Part shown: piece after piece, positions 52,568-62,318 of the stretch | How the letters are laid out: every line of letters begins with the position of its first letter | Numbering within the stretch: the first letter of the stretch is position 1 | DNA from: Thiocapsa roseopersicina | GTDB lineage: Bacteria; Pseudomonadota; Gammaproteobacteria; Chromatiales; Chromatiaceae | Length of the DNA: 64,000 nucleotides | Assembly: GCF_900106925.1 (NCBI RefSeq) | Contig: NZ_FNNZ01000018.1 | Span: forward strand, 47,521-111,520 | Direction: 5' to 3' | The notes under the pieces: generated by a model | What the model was told of the DNA's origin: nothing | The model's input: only the letters and a program-made list of their open reading frames with translations | Databases searched by the model: none | Made by a program: the position numbers and the translations under genes

Positions 52568-52975
52568 CCCCCGCGACCAGGGCGGGTTGAATGGGCTCGT
52601 CCGGGACGAGGTCCCGCAGGTTGGTGGCCTGTAGGTTGATCGGGCAGCGTGCTCGACGGTCTTGCGTGTCGCCATGGGGAATCTCCCGCATCGAGTTCGG
52701 ATCTAAAATCGGCGGGATAGTCGTATCCACGGCCGAGGCGCGCGCCGGACATGGCTCGAATGCAGAGAAGCGGACGAGCCATGCCCGACGCAGGTGATGA
52801 CGGCAGGGCCGTGCACGCCCGGTGAGTAGGCGTTCGGCGGGGAGCGGCGGCGTGGGGAGGGGGATCCAGATGCAGCCGGCAGACCGACGCCAGTGCTCCG
52901 GGGGGCAGCAGACACTACGTCACGATGTCAGGATAGCAGCGCATGCACCTGCAAATTCTAACGAAATCCTGACGA
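52568..52975. other. Gap upstream of the secreted-protein operon
   Basis: The 408-bp stretch between the secreted operon and the response-regulator gene should contain the operon promoter. I see no convincing gene, tRNA or repeat in it. Confidence 0.4.
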
Positions 52976-53731
52976 TTACCCGCCGCCGGATCTTGTGATT
53001 CGCGTCCAGACATAGCCGGCGCCATAGATACTGTCGAAGGGTGCCGGCTGCTCGGTGGCTTGCGCGATCTTGCGCCTGAGGCGAGAGATGACCGCGTGGA
53101 GCCGGGAGTCGGAGTAATAGTGCTGGGAATGTCCCAGACCACGAATGACTGCGCTGCGGGTAACGGTGTCGGGGCCCAGGCGATGGATCAGACAAAGGAA
53201 TCTGAGCTCGGTTTCGGTTAAGGGAATCGCCAGGTGATCATCCAGGACAAGCGTGCGCTCGCCCTCGTGAATACTCCAGCGCTCCCTGTCCGGGACCGGC
53301 CGATCATCGCCGCGGGGCGCCCCGCGATGCACACCTCGGCACAGCTCCCGCGCCAGCAACGCCTCCAGCTCCTCGGGCTCGAAGGGCTTGGTGAGATAAT
53401 GATCGAAGCCCGAGCGCAACCCTTTCACGCGGGCGTCGAGATCGCAACGACCGGACGTGCAGATGATGGGCAACAGCGGATCGCCGGCGCGTAATGCGTC
53501 GAGCAGTGAATAGCCGTCGCCGTCGGCCAGCGTCAGATCCAGGACGACGGCGTCAAACCGGCCTGCCGCCAGTCGCGCGCGCGCCGCGCCCTCGCCGGTG
53601 GCCAAATCGACCCGGTACCCGAAACTCTCCAGAAAACGCGCCAACTGAGGACCGCCGACGGCATCGTCCTCCACCACGAGGACGCGCTTGGGCGGATCGA
53701 TCGGTTTCGGTGCATCGGGCTGCCGCGACAT
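52976..53731 (-). CDS. OmpR-family response regulator
   Basis: The 251-residue protein has an N-terminal receiver domain (RVLVVEDDAVGG; phospho-acceptor D65 in VVLDLTLADGDGY; Lys in YLTKPFEPEEL) and a C-terminal winged helix (IPLTETELRFLCLIHRLG ... HAVISRLRRKIAQ ... YGAGYVWTR). It probably pairs with the histidine kinase 254 bp upstream on the same strand. The gap between them (53732-53984) holds no gene. Confidence 0.9.
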   Translation of the reverse strand: MSRQPDAPKPIDPPKRVLVVEDDAVGGPQLARFLESFGYRVDLATGEGAARARLAAGRFDAVVLDLTLADGDGYSLLDALRAGDPLLPIICTSGRCDLDARVKGLRSGFDHYLTKPFEPEELEALLARELCRGVHRGAPRGDDRPVPDRERWSIHEGERTLVLDDHLAIPLTETELRFLCLIHRLGPDTVTRSAVIRGLGHSQHYYSDSRLHAVISRLRRKIAQATEQPAPFDSIYGAGYVWTRITRSGGG

Positions 53732-53984
53732 GAATCCCCCCGTTAAACCTCGATCCGGCAGTTGAACGGCCCCTGGAGTGCGTCCCGCGTGGTGTCCGGC
53801 AAGGCGCGACGAGGCGTCGTAGTGGTTCTACGACAACGAGTTGCAACGCAGTCGGGCGCCGCGCGGGGCGTGCTCCAGGGGTCGTAGCGGTCCTCACCCG
53901 GCGGGTGAGGCATCAGATCACAGAGATCGTCAACTGCATTAGACCCTTGCATGTGGGACGAAGCGGTCAACTGCCGGATCTAGG

Positions 53985-55889
53985 TTAAACCAAGGCGTGC
54001 GAATCGGCACCGCGAAGACGCGTCACCCGCACCCGAAACCCGGCACCCTGCGGGTGCCGAGGGATGTACTCGATAACGCCGCCGAGCGACTCCACGGCGC
54101 TGCGACTCGCCCAGAGCCCCAAACCCCACCCGGGGATGTGGCTGTGCCGCGGATCGCGCCAGAACTGGTCGAAGATGCGCTCGGCATCCGACGCGGCGAT
54201 GCCCTGCCCCTGGTCCGCGACCTCCAGTTCCAGCCGCTCGGGCGTGCTCGACAAGCTCATGCGCACGCGTCCCCGGCCACCGTATTTGAAGGCATTGTCG
54301 AGCAGGTTGGTCAGCACCAGCACCAGACGCGAGGCATCGACCAGATGGGTCGCCGCCCCGGATGCCGCGCACACCTCGAGGTCGAGCCTGGCCGGATCGA
54401 TACGTCCGGCCAGGGTGCCCTGCACCTGAGCCAGCTTCTCGCGCAGGTCGTAGGTGTAATCCGCCGCACTGCCGTCCGTAAAGGCGTCGCGCTGCCGCTG
54501 GATGCCCCGCACGATGTCGGAGAGTTGATTGGAGATCCGGATGAGATCCGTCGCCGCATCCTCGGGACTCAGCACGCCGCGCCGCAGATTCGTAGCGACA
54601 AAGCGCAACGAGGATGCCGGGTTGCGAATCTCGTGCGACACCACTTTCAACAAGCCGCTGAACTTCCGCGCCAGGGCAGCGAGGCGCAACCGAGCCTGCC
54701 GCGCCCCTTCCAGGCGTCGCGTCTGCTCCGGCACCTCGGCCAGCAGACGACCGCTGACCGTCAGGACCGCGATCAGCATCAATGACTGCATCACGAGGTT
54801 GATCGGCCAGAAATAAGTCACCGCAAGGCTTGCCAACCCCGGGAACCAGGTTCTGGCCACCACCGCGATGCCTGTCGCGCAGGTCGCGAGCAGATAAGCC
54901 AAGGCGATGCGTCCGAGCGCCGAGGTTCCGCGCCACTGCAACGGCCCGTAGATCAAGACGAAGGCGATGAAGGCGAGTTGAACGCTGTTGTTGAACCAGG
55001 CGATCGAGGGGTGCAGATCGGTCAAGCCGACCGGCGACAACAGCAGCGCAAGCCAGGCCAGGGTGAACCAAAATCGCCGCAGGCACCAGCGCGACGGCTG
55101 GGGTCGGATGATGACATAAAACGAAAAGATGAGCGCTGCGGTCACCAAATACGCCAAGGCGCTGGAAACGCGGCCGGTCATCCAAGCCGGAACGGACGGC
55201 AGGAAGTAGGCCAGTTGACCGATGCTTGCAAGCCCGGTCACGCCGAACGGCACGCTGAGCATCACGAAGGCAAGAAAACGCCGGTCGCGGGTCGCCACCC
55301 CCGCGAACAGCATCAGCAGGGCAAACAGGCCCGCCAAGGCTGCCAACATTCCGCCGATCAGCAGACTTCGGGCCTGTCCCAGCGCGAAGCTCGCCGCATC
55401 GGTCACGCCCGGCAGCAGGCTGAGCTGGCCGATGGTGGTCACGCGCAGCATCAACGCATGGTCGTCGAGGAGGTCGGGCTCGAGACGAAACGCCAGGGTC
55501 GCGCCGATCACGTCGCGCTCGCCCAAAGGCAGGGTGTCGCCGGTGCGCGGGCGCGGCGGCGCCAGCGTGCCGTCCGGAGCGAGATAGGCCAGCTCCACCA
55601 GATCCAGATTTGCGACGTTGAGGGTCAGGATCGGCGCCGGCGGCAACCGAGCGATGTCTGGGCCAAGCGGCAAGGCAACGAGCCAGCGTGCACGCGGCTG
55701 ATGGCCGAGATGAATATCGGTGCGGACCGGCGGCAGAGCCCGGCTCACAACCAGGGAAACAGCCTCCTCCCAGCTATGCACCTGATCGGGCAGGACAGTG
55801 AACCCAAGCGGCACCGACGATGCTGCCGATGCCGCCCCGGATCCGAGCAGGAGGATCGAGAGGAGGATCCCGGCCAAGGCTTTGGTCAA
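53985..55889 (-). CDS. 7TMR-DISM sensor histidine kinase
   Basis: The 634-residue protein has a signal peptide and an N-terminal 7TMR-DISM extracellular domain (about 25-165). Seven membrane helices follow (about 175-395), then HisKA with H419 in LKVVSHEIRNPASSLRF and a HATPase domain (VADQGQGIAASD; GWGLGLWASR). Such kinases sense carbohydrates or other extracellular ligands. The downstream OmpR-type regulator on the same strand is the likely partner. Confidence 0.9.
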   Translation of the reverse strand: MTKALAGILLSILLLGSGAASAASSVPLGFTVLPDQVHSWEEAVSLVVSRALPPVRTDIHLGHQPRARWLVALPLGPDIARLPPAPILTLNVANLDLVELAYLAPDGTLAPPRPRTGDTLPLGERDVIGATLAFRLEPDLLDDHALMLRVTTIGQLSLLPGVTDAASFALGQARSLLIGGMLAALAGLFALLMLFAGVATRDRRFLAFVMLSVPFGVTGLASIGQLAYFLPSVPAWMTGRVSSALAYLVTAALIFSFYVIIRPQPSRWCLRRFWFTLAWLALLLSPVGLTDLHPSIAWFNNSVQLAFIAFVLIYGPLQWRGTSALGRIALAYLLATCATGIAVVARTWFPGLASLAVTYFWPINLVMQSLMLIAVLTVSGRLLAEVPEQTRRLEGARQARLRLAALARKFSGLLKVVSHEIRNPASSLRFVATNLRRGVLSPEDAATDLIRISNQLSDIVRGIQRQRDAFTDGSAADYTYDLREKLAQVQGTLAGRIDPARLDLEVCAASGAATHLVDASRLVLVLTNLLDNAFKYGGRGRVRMSLSSTPERLELEVADQGQGIAASDAERIFDQFWRDPRHSHIPGWGLGLWASRSAVESLGGVIEYIPRHPQGAGFRVRVTRLRGADSHALV

Positions 55890-56028
55890 GATGTCAGAGC
55901 TCGCCGGTTGATGAATGCATCGCGCCTCTTCGTCGTCGCCGACAACAGGACCAAGGGGTCGGCCAAGGGGTCAGAGCCCTTTGTCGACGCTACACTTCTT
56001 CGGAAACAATCAACCGACGCCTTATCCG

Positions 56029-56600
56029 ATGCCCCGCAAGCCAAGATTCTTCGTCCCAGGTGTCCCCCCCCGCAAGTCGTCCAACGCGGCAACAACCGGC
56101 AGCCCATCTTCTTCGACGACTTCGACAACCGTGTGTACCTCGACGGGTTGAAGGAAGCCTTGGAGCGTTGGTTATGCAGGATACATGCGTATGTTCCGAT
56201 GACCAACCACGTCCACCTGCTCCTGACCCCTGATAACAGCCAGGGAGTCAGTCGGACCATGCAGTACCTCGGTCGAAGGTACGTTCCCTACATCAACGAC
56301 ACCTATCAACGAAGCGGGACGCTGTGGGAGGGGCGCTTCAAGTCGAGCTTGGTGCAGACGGAAGCCGACCTGCTCACCTGCTAAACCTACATCGAGCTGA
56401 ACCCGGTCCGTGCCGGGATGGTCGAGCATCCGGGACAATACCCGTGGTCAAGCTACGCCCACAATGCTTGCGGCGAAACCAATCCAGCCCTGCACGGCCG
56501 ATACACCGACACCTGCCTGTTTCAAAGCGATACAGAAACACAACAGCCCGAAAGCAAGACGACGACCCGCCGAAACCCGCCCGATACCTCCGCCGCCTAG
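56029..56600 (+). pseudogene. REP-associated tyrosine transposase (RAYT), broken
   Basis: Starting MPRKPRFFVPGVP, the frame shifts in a C-run near 56066 and continues VVQRGNNRQPIFFDDFDN, then AYVPMTNHVHLLLTP (the HUH motif His-x-His) and YVPYINDTYQRSGTLWEGRF. A TAA at 56382-56384 then interrupts the usual LLTCYRYIELNPVRAGMV, and the same frame resumes TYIELNPVRAGMVEHP. One frameshift and one nonsense change make it inactive. RAYTs mobilise REP palindromes; three REPs occur in this window. The upstream flank holds doubled AAGGGGTC motifs (about 55953-55975). Confidence 0.87.
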
Positions 56601-56648
56601 CCTTCTCGGTAAGCAAGCCGATCAAGCCAGATCACCGAGGAGGCCACG

Positions 56649-56849
56649 ATGAACGTTCAACAGCTGCAGACCAAAGCCGGTCGCGAATGGTGGGGCTCGC
56701 AAGAGCTGCAACGGACCTATCCCACGCCCGAATTCCACTGGTGGGAGAAGTACCAACGGGTCTACTGCCCGGAGTGTCGGGCCGATGCGCGACTGCTCCA
56801 CGACGCGCGCCCGAAGTCCTTCAGTCAGTCGAGCCGATCCATTCACTGA
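56649..56849 (+). CDS. Small hypothetical protein
   Basis: A 66-residue frame begins 8 bp after a strong GAGGAGG Shine-Dalgarno. The product is Trp-rich at its start (REWWGSQELQ; EFHWWEKYQRVYCPECRAD) and holds a single CPEC pair. No family is recognised. It lies between the RAYT pseudogene and a transporter fragment, so it could itself be a truncated remnant. Confidence 0.4.
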   Translation: MNVQQLQTKAGREWWGSQELQRTYPTPEFHWWEKYQRVYCPECRADARLLHDARPKSFSQSSRSIH

Positions 56850-56948
56850 GGACGCGGGCCGCTTCGCCGGCGGTCCCGGCATCCGCCGGACTCGGCACAG
56901 CCGGCTCGTGCGCGTCAGCGATCAGCATCCGTCACCGGAGACAGACTC

Positions 56949-57110
56949 ATGCACCCGACCTCACCGACCCCCAAGACCATCGCCCTGACGACCCTGGCAA
57001 TGATCGCGTTCGCCGCCAACGCGTTGCTCTGCCGCATGGCCCTGGGCGAAGGCATGATCGACGCCGGCCCTGCGACCGGAGCCGATTGGTTGACTGCTAT
57101 ACTTTCCTGA
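56949..57110 (+). pseudogene. 5' fragment of an EamA/DMT transporter gene
   Basis: The 53-codon frame reads TIALTTLAMIAFAANALLCR and MALGEGMIDAGPATG, the first membrane helix of EamA-family (drug/metabolite) transporters, which normally run to about 290 residues. It then ends at TGA after WLTAILS. The rest of the gene is missing and a response-regulator gene follows 95 bp later. Confidence 0.6.
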
Positions 57111-57205
57111 CACAAGCGGACTTGGAGTCCTTGATGAGCGCGGAGTCGTCCTGCCCGCGGGCAGACTGCCGACCGCCGATCACCGACAACCCGCGGGGCA
57201 ACCCG

Positions 57206-57952
57206 ATGAACGACACAGCGCTTGAATCCCCGGTCGTGCTCGTGGTCGACGATGACCCGGACGTCCGCGACCTGATCGAGGACTATCTTTCTGGACAGGG
57301 CTACCGGGTGCTATGCGCCCCGGACGCTGGCACCGCCCGCGGCCTGCTCGAGACGCACGCGCCCGAGGTCGTTCTCCTGGACGTGGGACTGCCGGGCGAG
57401 GACGGACTCACCCTGGCACGCTTCATCCGGGAACGCCTGGACATCGGCATCATCATGGTCTCGGGCGCCGGAGAAACCCTGGACCGGATCGTGGGTCTCG
57501 AGGTCGGTGCCGACGATTATCTCGCCAAACCCTTCGACCTGCGTGAGCTGAAGGCCAGGCTGAAAGGGATCTGTCGCCGGTATCGCCGCTCCGCGCCCCG
57601 GTCCGCCAATGCCACGCTCCCCGCCGAGAGCGAGACCCGACGCATCACCTTGGGACGCTGCCAGCTCGATCTCGATACCCGACAGCTCTTCGATCTGGAC
57701 AGCGGCGAGCTGCCCCTGACATCGATGGAGTTCGAGCTGCTCAAGATGTTCGTCGAGCGACCGAACCGTCCGCTGACCCGCGATCAGATCCTCTCGATCA
57801 CCCAGAATCGCGACTGGAACCCCTACGATCGCAGCATCGACATCCGCATCGCCCGCCTGCGGCGCAAGATCGAGCTCGACCCCGAGCATCCGGCACTCAT
57901 CCGCACGGTCCGGGGTCACGGGTATATGTTCGTCCCCGCAAAATCCGGTTGA
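57206..57952 (+). CDS. OmpR-family response regulator
   Basis: The 248-residue protein has a receiver domain (VVLVVDDDPDVRDL; phospho-acceptor D59 in VVLLDVGLPGEDG; YLAKPFDLREL) and an OmpR-type winged helix (LPLTSMEFELLKMFVERPNR ... DIRIARLRRKIELD ... GHGYMFVPAK). ATG 57206 is chosen as start; 57134 is an alternative adding 24 residues. A strong hairpin and repeat element F follow its stop. The hybrid kinase gene downstream is the most likely partner by position. Confidence 0.9.
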   Translation: MNDTALESPVVLVVDDDPDVRDLIEDYLSGQGYRVLCAPDAGTARGLLETHAPEVVLLDVGLPGEDGLTLARFIRERLDIGIIMVSGAGETLDRIVGLEVGADDYLAKPFDLRELKARLKGICRRYRRSAPRSANATLPAESETRRITLGRCQLDLDTRQLFDLDSGELPLTSMEFELLKMFVERPNRPLTRDQILSITQNRDWNPYDRSIDIRIARLRRKIELDPEHPALIRTVRGHGYMFVPAKSG

Positions 57953-57971
57953 ACCGGGTGTCGACAACGAT

Positions 57972-58057
57972 TAAACCGCGCCAGCTCCGACAACTGTTGG
58001 AGCTGGCGCGGCCGAGCCAATCCAACAAACGACGCATACCGCATCGGGCGCGGTTTA
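57972..58057. repeat. 84-bp element, copy F, with strong hairpin
   Basis: Ends TAAACCGCG (57972-57980) and CGCGGTTTA (58049-58057) bound an 86-bp unit 20 bp after the response-regulator stop. Within it CCGCGCCAGCTCC (57976-57988) pairs perfectly with GGAGCTGGCGCGG (57999-58011), a 13-bp stem with a 10-base loop. That could act as a factor-independent pause or mRNA end even without a T-run. Confidence 0.82.
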
Positions 58058-58180
58058 TTCGGTTTGTTTCAACTCTGTATCCTTTGTCGCCCTTGTGTGA
58101 CGCTCCGTTTACCCCCGTTTGCCCGGTGCTAGACTCGGCGTAAGAGATCCGATCCCATCCGGAGACGGAGTCGCTCAACC

Positions 58181-60748
58181 ATGCGGGCACACGACCTCGA
58201 TCAGGATTCCGGCCACTCCGGCGACGAGCCGAGCCGGCAACCAACGCTTACCGATTCGCTCCGGCTGTCCGAGCCAGGATCCGGGCCACCATCCGGAACG
58301 GCGCCCGGGCCGGCACCCGAGCCAATGCCCGCGTCGGAGGTCATGGACCGGCACACCCGCGAGCGGATCGAGCAAGCCCTGCGGCATGTCGCCCTCGGAG
58401 TGTGCGCGGCCAGCGGCGAGACCCTCTTCCAGACCATCGTCGACTCGCTGACCAAGACCCTCGGGGTCGACCTGGCCTTCATCAGCGAGCTGCCGGCCGG
58501 CTGCGAGACCCATGTCGGCACCCGTGCGGTCAGCGATCGGGGCCACCCCATGCCCAACCTGGAATACGGGCTGGCCGGCACACCCTGTCGCTTGGTGCTG
58601 GACGAGGGTTTTCAGTTCATCGGGGATGATCTCTCGCGGCATTTCCCGGGCGACAACATGCTGAGCGACCTCGGAGCCGTCGCCTACGCGGGCTATCCTC
58701 TCCTGGACTCGGCCAAGCGCCCCATCGGTCTGGTCGCACTCCTGCATCGCAAGCCCTTGACCAACCCCGGGCTGATCGAGGCAGTCCTGCAGATCTACTC
58801 GGTCCGGGCCGCGGCCGAGCTCGATCGGCAACGCTCCGAGGCGAGCTATCGCGCCATCTTCGAGGCAGCGGAGGACGCCATCTTCGTTCACGACCTGACC
58901 ACAGGGGCGATCTGCGACGCCAACCCGGCCGCCTGCCGCATCTACGGCTATTCGCATGACGAGATGGTCCGGCTGAATCCCGAGCAGCTCTCCTCCGGCA
59001 TCCCGCCCTACGATCAGGCCGGTGCCGCCCGATGGATCGGGTTGGCAAGCGCCGGCGAGCCGCAGCGGTTCGAGTGGCATCGTCGCAACAAGGACGGCAG
59101 CCTGCATTGGGACGAGGTGACCCTCAAACGCGCCACGCTCGACGGGATCGATCGACTGGTCGCCATCACCCGCGAGATCACCGAGCGCAAGCGCATCGAA
59201 GAGACCTTGAGGGCCACTGTCGAGGCCGCCCTCGACGCCGTCATCGGGATGGACGGCGCAGGCAAGGTCATCGCCTTCAATCCGGCCGCGGAGCAGACCT
59301 TCGGCTATCGCCGCGAGGCGGCGATCGGAAAGCCGCTGGCCGACCTGATCGTCCCCGAGCGCTTCCGTGACGCCCACCGCGCGGGGATGGAGCGCTATCG
59401 CCAAGACGGCCACGGCCCCATGCTGGGACGGCGCGTGGAGGTGACCGCCTGTCGCGCCGACGGTAGCGAGCTGCCCGTCGAGCTGGCCATCGACCGGGCG
59501 CAAGGACCGGAAGGCGACTTCTTCGTCGGCTATCTGCGTGACATCACCGAGCGCAAGCTCGCCGAGGAGGAGCACGCCCGACTCGAGGCACAGCTCCGCC
59601 AGGCCCAGAAGATGGAGGCGATCGGCCATCTGGCCGGCGGCATCGCCCACGACTTCAACAACATCCTGACCGGCGCCATGGGCTATGTGACCTTGGCACA
59701 AGAACTCACGCGCGACCGGGGCGACGCGAAGCTCGACCGGTATCTCGACCGCGCCCAGCGGGCGAGCCAGCGCGCCCGGGATCTCATCCAACAGCTCCTC
59801 ACCTTCAGCCGCGGCCGGCGCGGCGACCCGCGCCCGCTCGACCTCGCACCCCTGGTACGCGAGACGCTGCGCCTGCTGGGAGCGACCCTCGCCGCCGAGG
59901 TCGAGATCGAAACCCATCTGCCGCCCGGCCTGCCCCGGGTCAATCTGGACCCGATCCAGGTCGAGCAGATCCTGGTCAATCTCTGCATCAACGCGCGCGA
60001 CGCCATGTCGGGCAGCGGTCGTCTGGAGATCGGCCTCGGCCGCGAGCATCTCGGCGGCATCGTCTGCTCCTCCTGCCGCCAAAAGGTCCGGGGCGACTAT
60101 CTGGTCCTGCGGGTGAAGGATACGGGGTGCGGGATCGACCCCATACACCTGGATCGACTGTTCGAACCCTTCTTCACGACCAAGCCGAGCGGCCAGGGCA
60201 GCGGCATGGGGCTCGCCGTGGTGCACGGCGTGGTGCATGAGTACGGCGGACATCTGTGCGTGGAGAGCACACCCGGCGAGGGGACACTCTTCCGGGTGCT
60301 CTTCCCGCCGACCTCGACGGACGACACACCTGCCCCGGATGCGCGATCCACCAGCCGGGACCCGACACCCGCGCCGGGACGGCTACAGGGCCGTGTCCTT
60401 CTCGTCGACGACGACGACCTCGCCGGCGGGCTGATGCTCGACCTCCTCGAGGATCGCGGCCTCGACGTCGTCATTGCGACGAACGCAGAGGAAGCCCTCG
60501 CCGCCATGTCCACCGCGTCGGAACCCTTCGATCTACTCATCACCGACCAGGCCATGCCGCGGATGACGGGGCTGGAGCTGGTTCGACGGGTTCGTCCGAT
60601 CAACCCCGATCTGCCGATCATCCTCTACACCGGCAACGCCGATGCCCTCGATGCCGAAGAGGTCGAAGCCGCCGGAGTCCGAGCCTTGGTTCGCAAGCCG
60701 GTTGATGTGGCAGTGCTGGGGGAGTTGCTGAGGGACTTGCTGGCTTGA
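58181..60748 (+). CDS. Hybrid histidine kinase GAF-PAS-PAS-HisKA-HATPase-REC
   Basis: The 855-residue soluble protein has a GAF domain (about 65-215) and two PAS domains (about 220-340, [18 protein letters not shown]; and 345-465). HisKA follows with H490 in [17 protein letters not shown], then HATPase ([20 protein letters not shown]) and a C-terminal receiver with D789 in [13 protein letters not shown]. No membrane segments are seen, so it senses a cytoplasmic signal, perhaps redox or a ligand of the PAS/GAF domains. It is the probable partner of the response regulator 230 bp upstream. Confidence 0.9.
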   Translation: MRAHDLDQDSGHSGDEPSRQPTLTDSLRLSEPGSGPPSGTAPGPAPEPMPASEVMDRHTRERIEQALRHVALGVCAASGETLFQTIVDSLTKTLGVDLAFISELPAGCETHVGTRAVSDRGHPMPNLEYGLAGTPCRLVLDEGFQFIGDDLSRHFPGDNMLSDLGAVAYAGYPLLDSAKRPIGLVALLHRKPLTNPGLIEAVLQIYSVRAAAELDRQRSEASYRAIFEAAEDAIFVHDLTTGAICDANPAACRIYGYSHDEMVRLNPEQLSSGIPPYDQAGAARWIGLASAGEPQRFEWHRRNKDGSLHWDEVTLKRATLDGIDRLVAITREITERKRIEETLRATVEAALDAVIGMDGAGKVIAFNPAAEQTFGYRREAAIGKPLADLIVPERFRDAHRAGMERYRQDGHGPMLGRRVEVTACRADGSELPVELAIDRAQGPEGDFFVGYLRDITERKLAEEEHARLEAQLRQAQKMEAIGHLAGGIAHDFNNILTGAMGYVTLAQELTRDRGDAKLDRYLDRAQRASQRARDLIQQLLTFSRGRRGDPRPLDLAPLVRETLRLLGATLAAEVEIETHLPPGLPRVNLDPIQVEQILVNLCINARDAMSGSGRLEIGLGREHLGGIVCSSCRQKVRGDYLVLRVKDTGCGIDPIHLDRLFEPFFTTKPSGQGSGMGLAVVHGVVHEYGGHLCVESTPGEGTLFRVLFPPTSTDDTPAPDARSTSRDPTPAPGRLQGRVLLVDDDDLAGGLMLDLLEDRGLDVVIATNAEEALAAMSTASEPFDLLITDQAMPRMTGLELVRRVRPINPDLPIILYTGNADALDAEEVEAAGVRALVRKPVDVAVLGELLRDLLA

Positions 60749-61092
60749 ATCCGGAAGCGCGGTGGCGATGCCGGGGAACCTGCGGCTTGCAGTCACTCCG
60801 TGACCATCTCGGCGTCAGCCGCGTGAGCGTGAGTCGGGCGCCGAGAAATCACAAAAGGATCTCCGTTGAGCCGAGCGTGACACGTGAGACCCTTCGCGCT
60901 CTCCACGCCGAGACAATCGTGATCAAAGGTCAGAGCTATCGCATGGGAGACCGCATCCTGTCCTGAGCACATCGCGCCGTCCCCCTCCAGAGGGCGACGG
61001 CGCCTCATTCTCCCGGCACAATTTCAAATCGGCTGTTTCGCGACAAAATGACGTCGGCGGTAACACTCGCGCTTAACGCCATGGCGCGCCTG
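60749..61092. other. Gap after hybrid kinase
   Basis: No convincing gene. A short plus-strand frame ends ETIVIKGQSYRM followed by GDRILS and a stop at about 60966; it might be a relic of a longer coding region, but nothing upstream supports it. Confidence 0.3.
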
Positions 61093-61151
61093 CCCAAAAC
61101 CGCGCCGGTACGAATTTGTTTATTGCTCCGGGCTCGACGCGCGGTTTTGGG
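61093..61151. repeat. Inverted repeat CCCAAAACCGCGC/GCGCGGTTTTGGG
   Basis: Perfect 13-bp arms at 61093-61105 and 61139-61151 bound a 59-bp unit that overlaps the 3' end of the BrnA-like gene. The AAACCGCG core relates it to the 84-bp family, but it is shorter. Confidence 0.6.
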
Positions 61152-61386
61152 TCGGTGCTGAGCCAATTGTTAGACCAGCCGACGCTTTGGCTATTCTGAT
61201 AAGGGAGAGCAAAGCATCATTCACGGCCTCCTCTGTCGGAAATGCCTCGGCGACTTCCGGCCTAAGCAGGACCAGGTTGTGCGATTCGACGTATGAGTCG
61301 TAGTATTTCCCACGTACACCAACGCCTAAGTCTTCCCTTTTGTATTCGGGACGCATGTCGTCGCCTTCGAGCTTAGCCTTCTTCAT
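61120..61386 (-). CDS. BrnA-like antitoxin
   Basis: The 88-residue product contains RPEYKREDLGVGVRGKYYD and HNLVLLRPEVAEAFPTEEAV, the pattern of small antitoxins paired with BrnT or related toxins. ATG 61386 overlaps the toxin stop (ATGA). The last residues (SAPTQNRASSPEQ) are encoded by the inverted repeat at 61093-61151, so the natural C-terminus may have been altered. Confidence 0.7.
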   Translation of the reverse strand: MKKAKLEGDDMRPEYKREDLGVGVRGKYYDSYVESHNLVLLRPEVAEAFPTEEAVNDALLSLIRIAKASAGLTIGSAPTQNRASSPEQ

Positions 61387-61646
61387 AGATTTTCTTCATC
61401 GTGCTTGTTCATTTTGCGTGCGCTGATGATTCTCGTGTCACTAGCTCTTTCAACGTGGCAAACAATCAAAAACTTCCCAGTTCGGGAGACGCCGAAGGTA
61501 AGGAAACGGCTTTCCCCCGTGGAATGATCGGGATCGTCGAACGTCAGGGCCATCGGGTCACCAAAGACAGTCCCGGCCTCTTGGAACGAAACACCGTGCT
61601 TCCGCAGATTTGACACGGCTTTGCGGGCATCCCAATCCAGTTTCAT
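61383..61646 (-). CDS. brnT: BrnT-family toxin (DUF497)
   Basis: The 87-residue product starts MKLDWDARKAVSNLRKHGVS, then FQEAGTVFGDPMALTFDDPD, the BrnT signature, and ends TRIISARKMNKHDEENL with the conserved RIISARK motif. BrnT is a RelE-fold ribonuclease toxin. ATG 61646 is chosen since the family starts there. The antitoxin gene follows with a 4-bp overlap. Confidence 0.85.
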   Translation of the reverse strand: MKLDWDARKAVSNLRKHGVSFQEAGTVFGDPMALTFDDPDHSTGESRFLTFGVSRTGKFLIVCHVERASDTRIISARKMNKHDEENL

Positions 61647-61751
61647 GCGGGGAGTATTTCCGTATCTGTTCCTGGCCAGTGTTCCGGGTTGCACCCATCG
61701 TCTCGTGTACTAGACTGCATACAGTCTAGCGCAAGAGTAGCATTCAGAACT

Positions 61752-62020
61752 TTACACAATTCTCGTACGGCGCTCAAACAGATGCATTCCGGGCATTACA
61801 TCCCGGCGGTACCATACTTAACTCACTGACAGGCCAGCCGCAATCGAGCCACCTATCACCGGAACTCACGGCGCTCCTGTCATGACCCGGCCCCGCTATC
61901 CTCCGAACCCTGCGGACCGGCTGCAGATCGAACCTCCGATCCCGAGTCCTTCGGCACCCCCTGCTCCACGTCCCCGCCAGGCGCATCCCAATAGAGTGCC
62001 CCATCTGCAAACCCAACTCC
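61752..62020. repeat. Duplicated segment, copy 1
   Basis: From TACACAATTC onward this segment matches the DNA at 62310-62540 with many substitutions. Shared landmarks in order are GGCGCTC, TACTTAACTCACTGACA versus TACCTAACTCACTGACA, a TCACCGGA stretch and CATCCCAATA(G/A)AG. The unit spacing is about 559 bp. No gene is seen in it. Confidence 0.65.
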
Positions 62021-62084
62021 AATTCCGGGGACAATTCCGACAATTCACAATTCCGGGCAATTCCGGGGGGACAATTCCGGGGAC

Positions 62085-62318
62085 AGTTTACTTAATCCCG
62101 CTCCAGAAGCTCAAAGAGGTCGCGGGCGTGAGAGTATCGTCGCGGTGGCTTGGGCCCAGACTTTTATCGCTTGAGCGGACGCCGGAGGCGTTGCTCGAGA
62201 ACTTCGACAAATGAATCCGGACCGAGCGGGCGACCGCTACCGGCATGCGCGTGCGGAAGGTGGGCGATGTCAGTGGCGTCAGCGAGTTGAGTTCCAGTTC
62301 CGGGGACAGTGTACACAA
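62085..62318 (-). pseudogene. Second RAYT remnant (C-terminal fragment)
   Basis: The minus-strand translation contains GRPLGPDSFVEVLEQRLRR, then PLKR, a stop, KSGPKPPRRYS and LFELLERD followed by a stop. That is the usual end of REP-associated transposases (GRPLG..FV..LE....R...(K/R)xGPKP). The fragment is flanked on both sides by GGGGACAGT(T/G)TAC, which commonly borders such genes. The catalytic part is missing. Confidence 0.6.

Noticed and set aside
60825..60966. Short frame ending ETIVIKGQSYRM as a transposase remnant
   Set aside because: Too short and without upstream homology; I could not tie it to a family.
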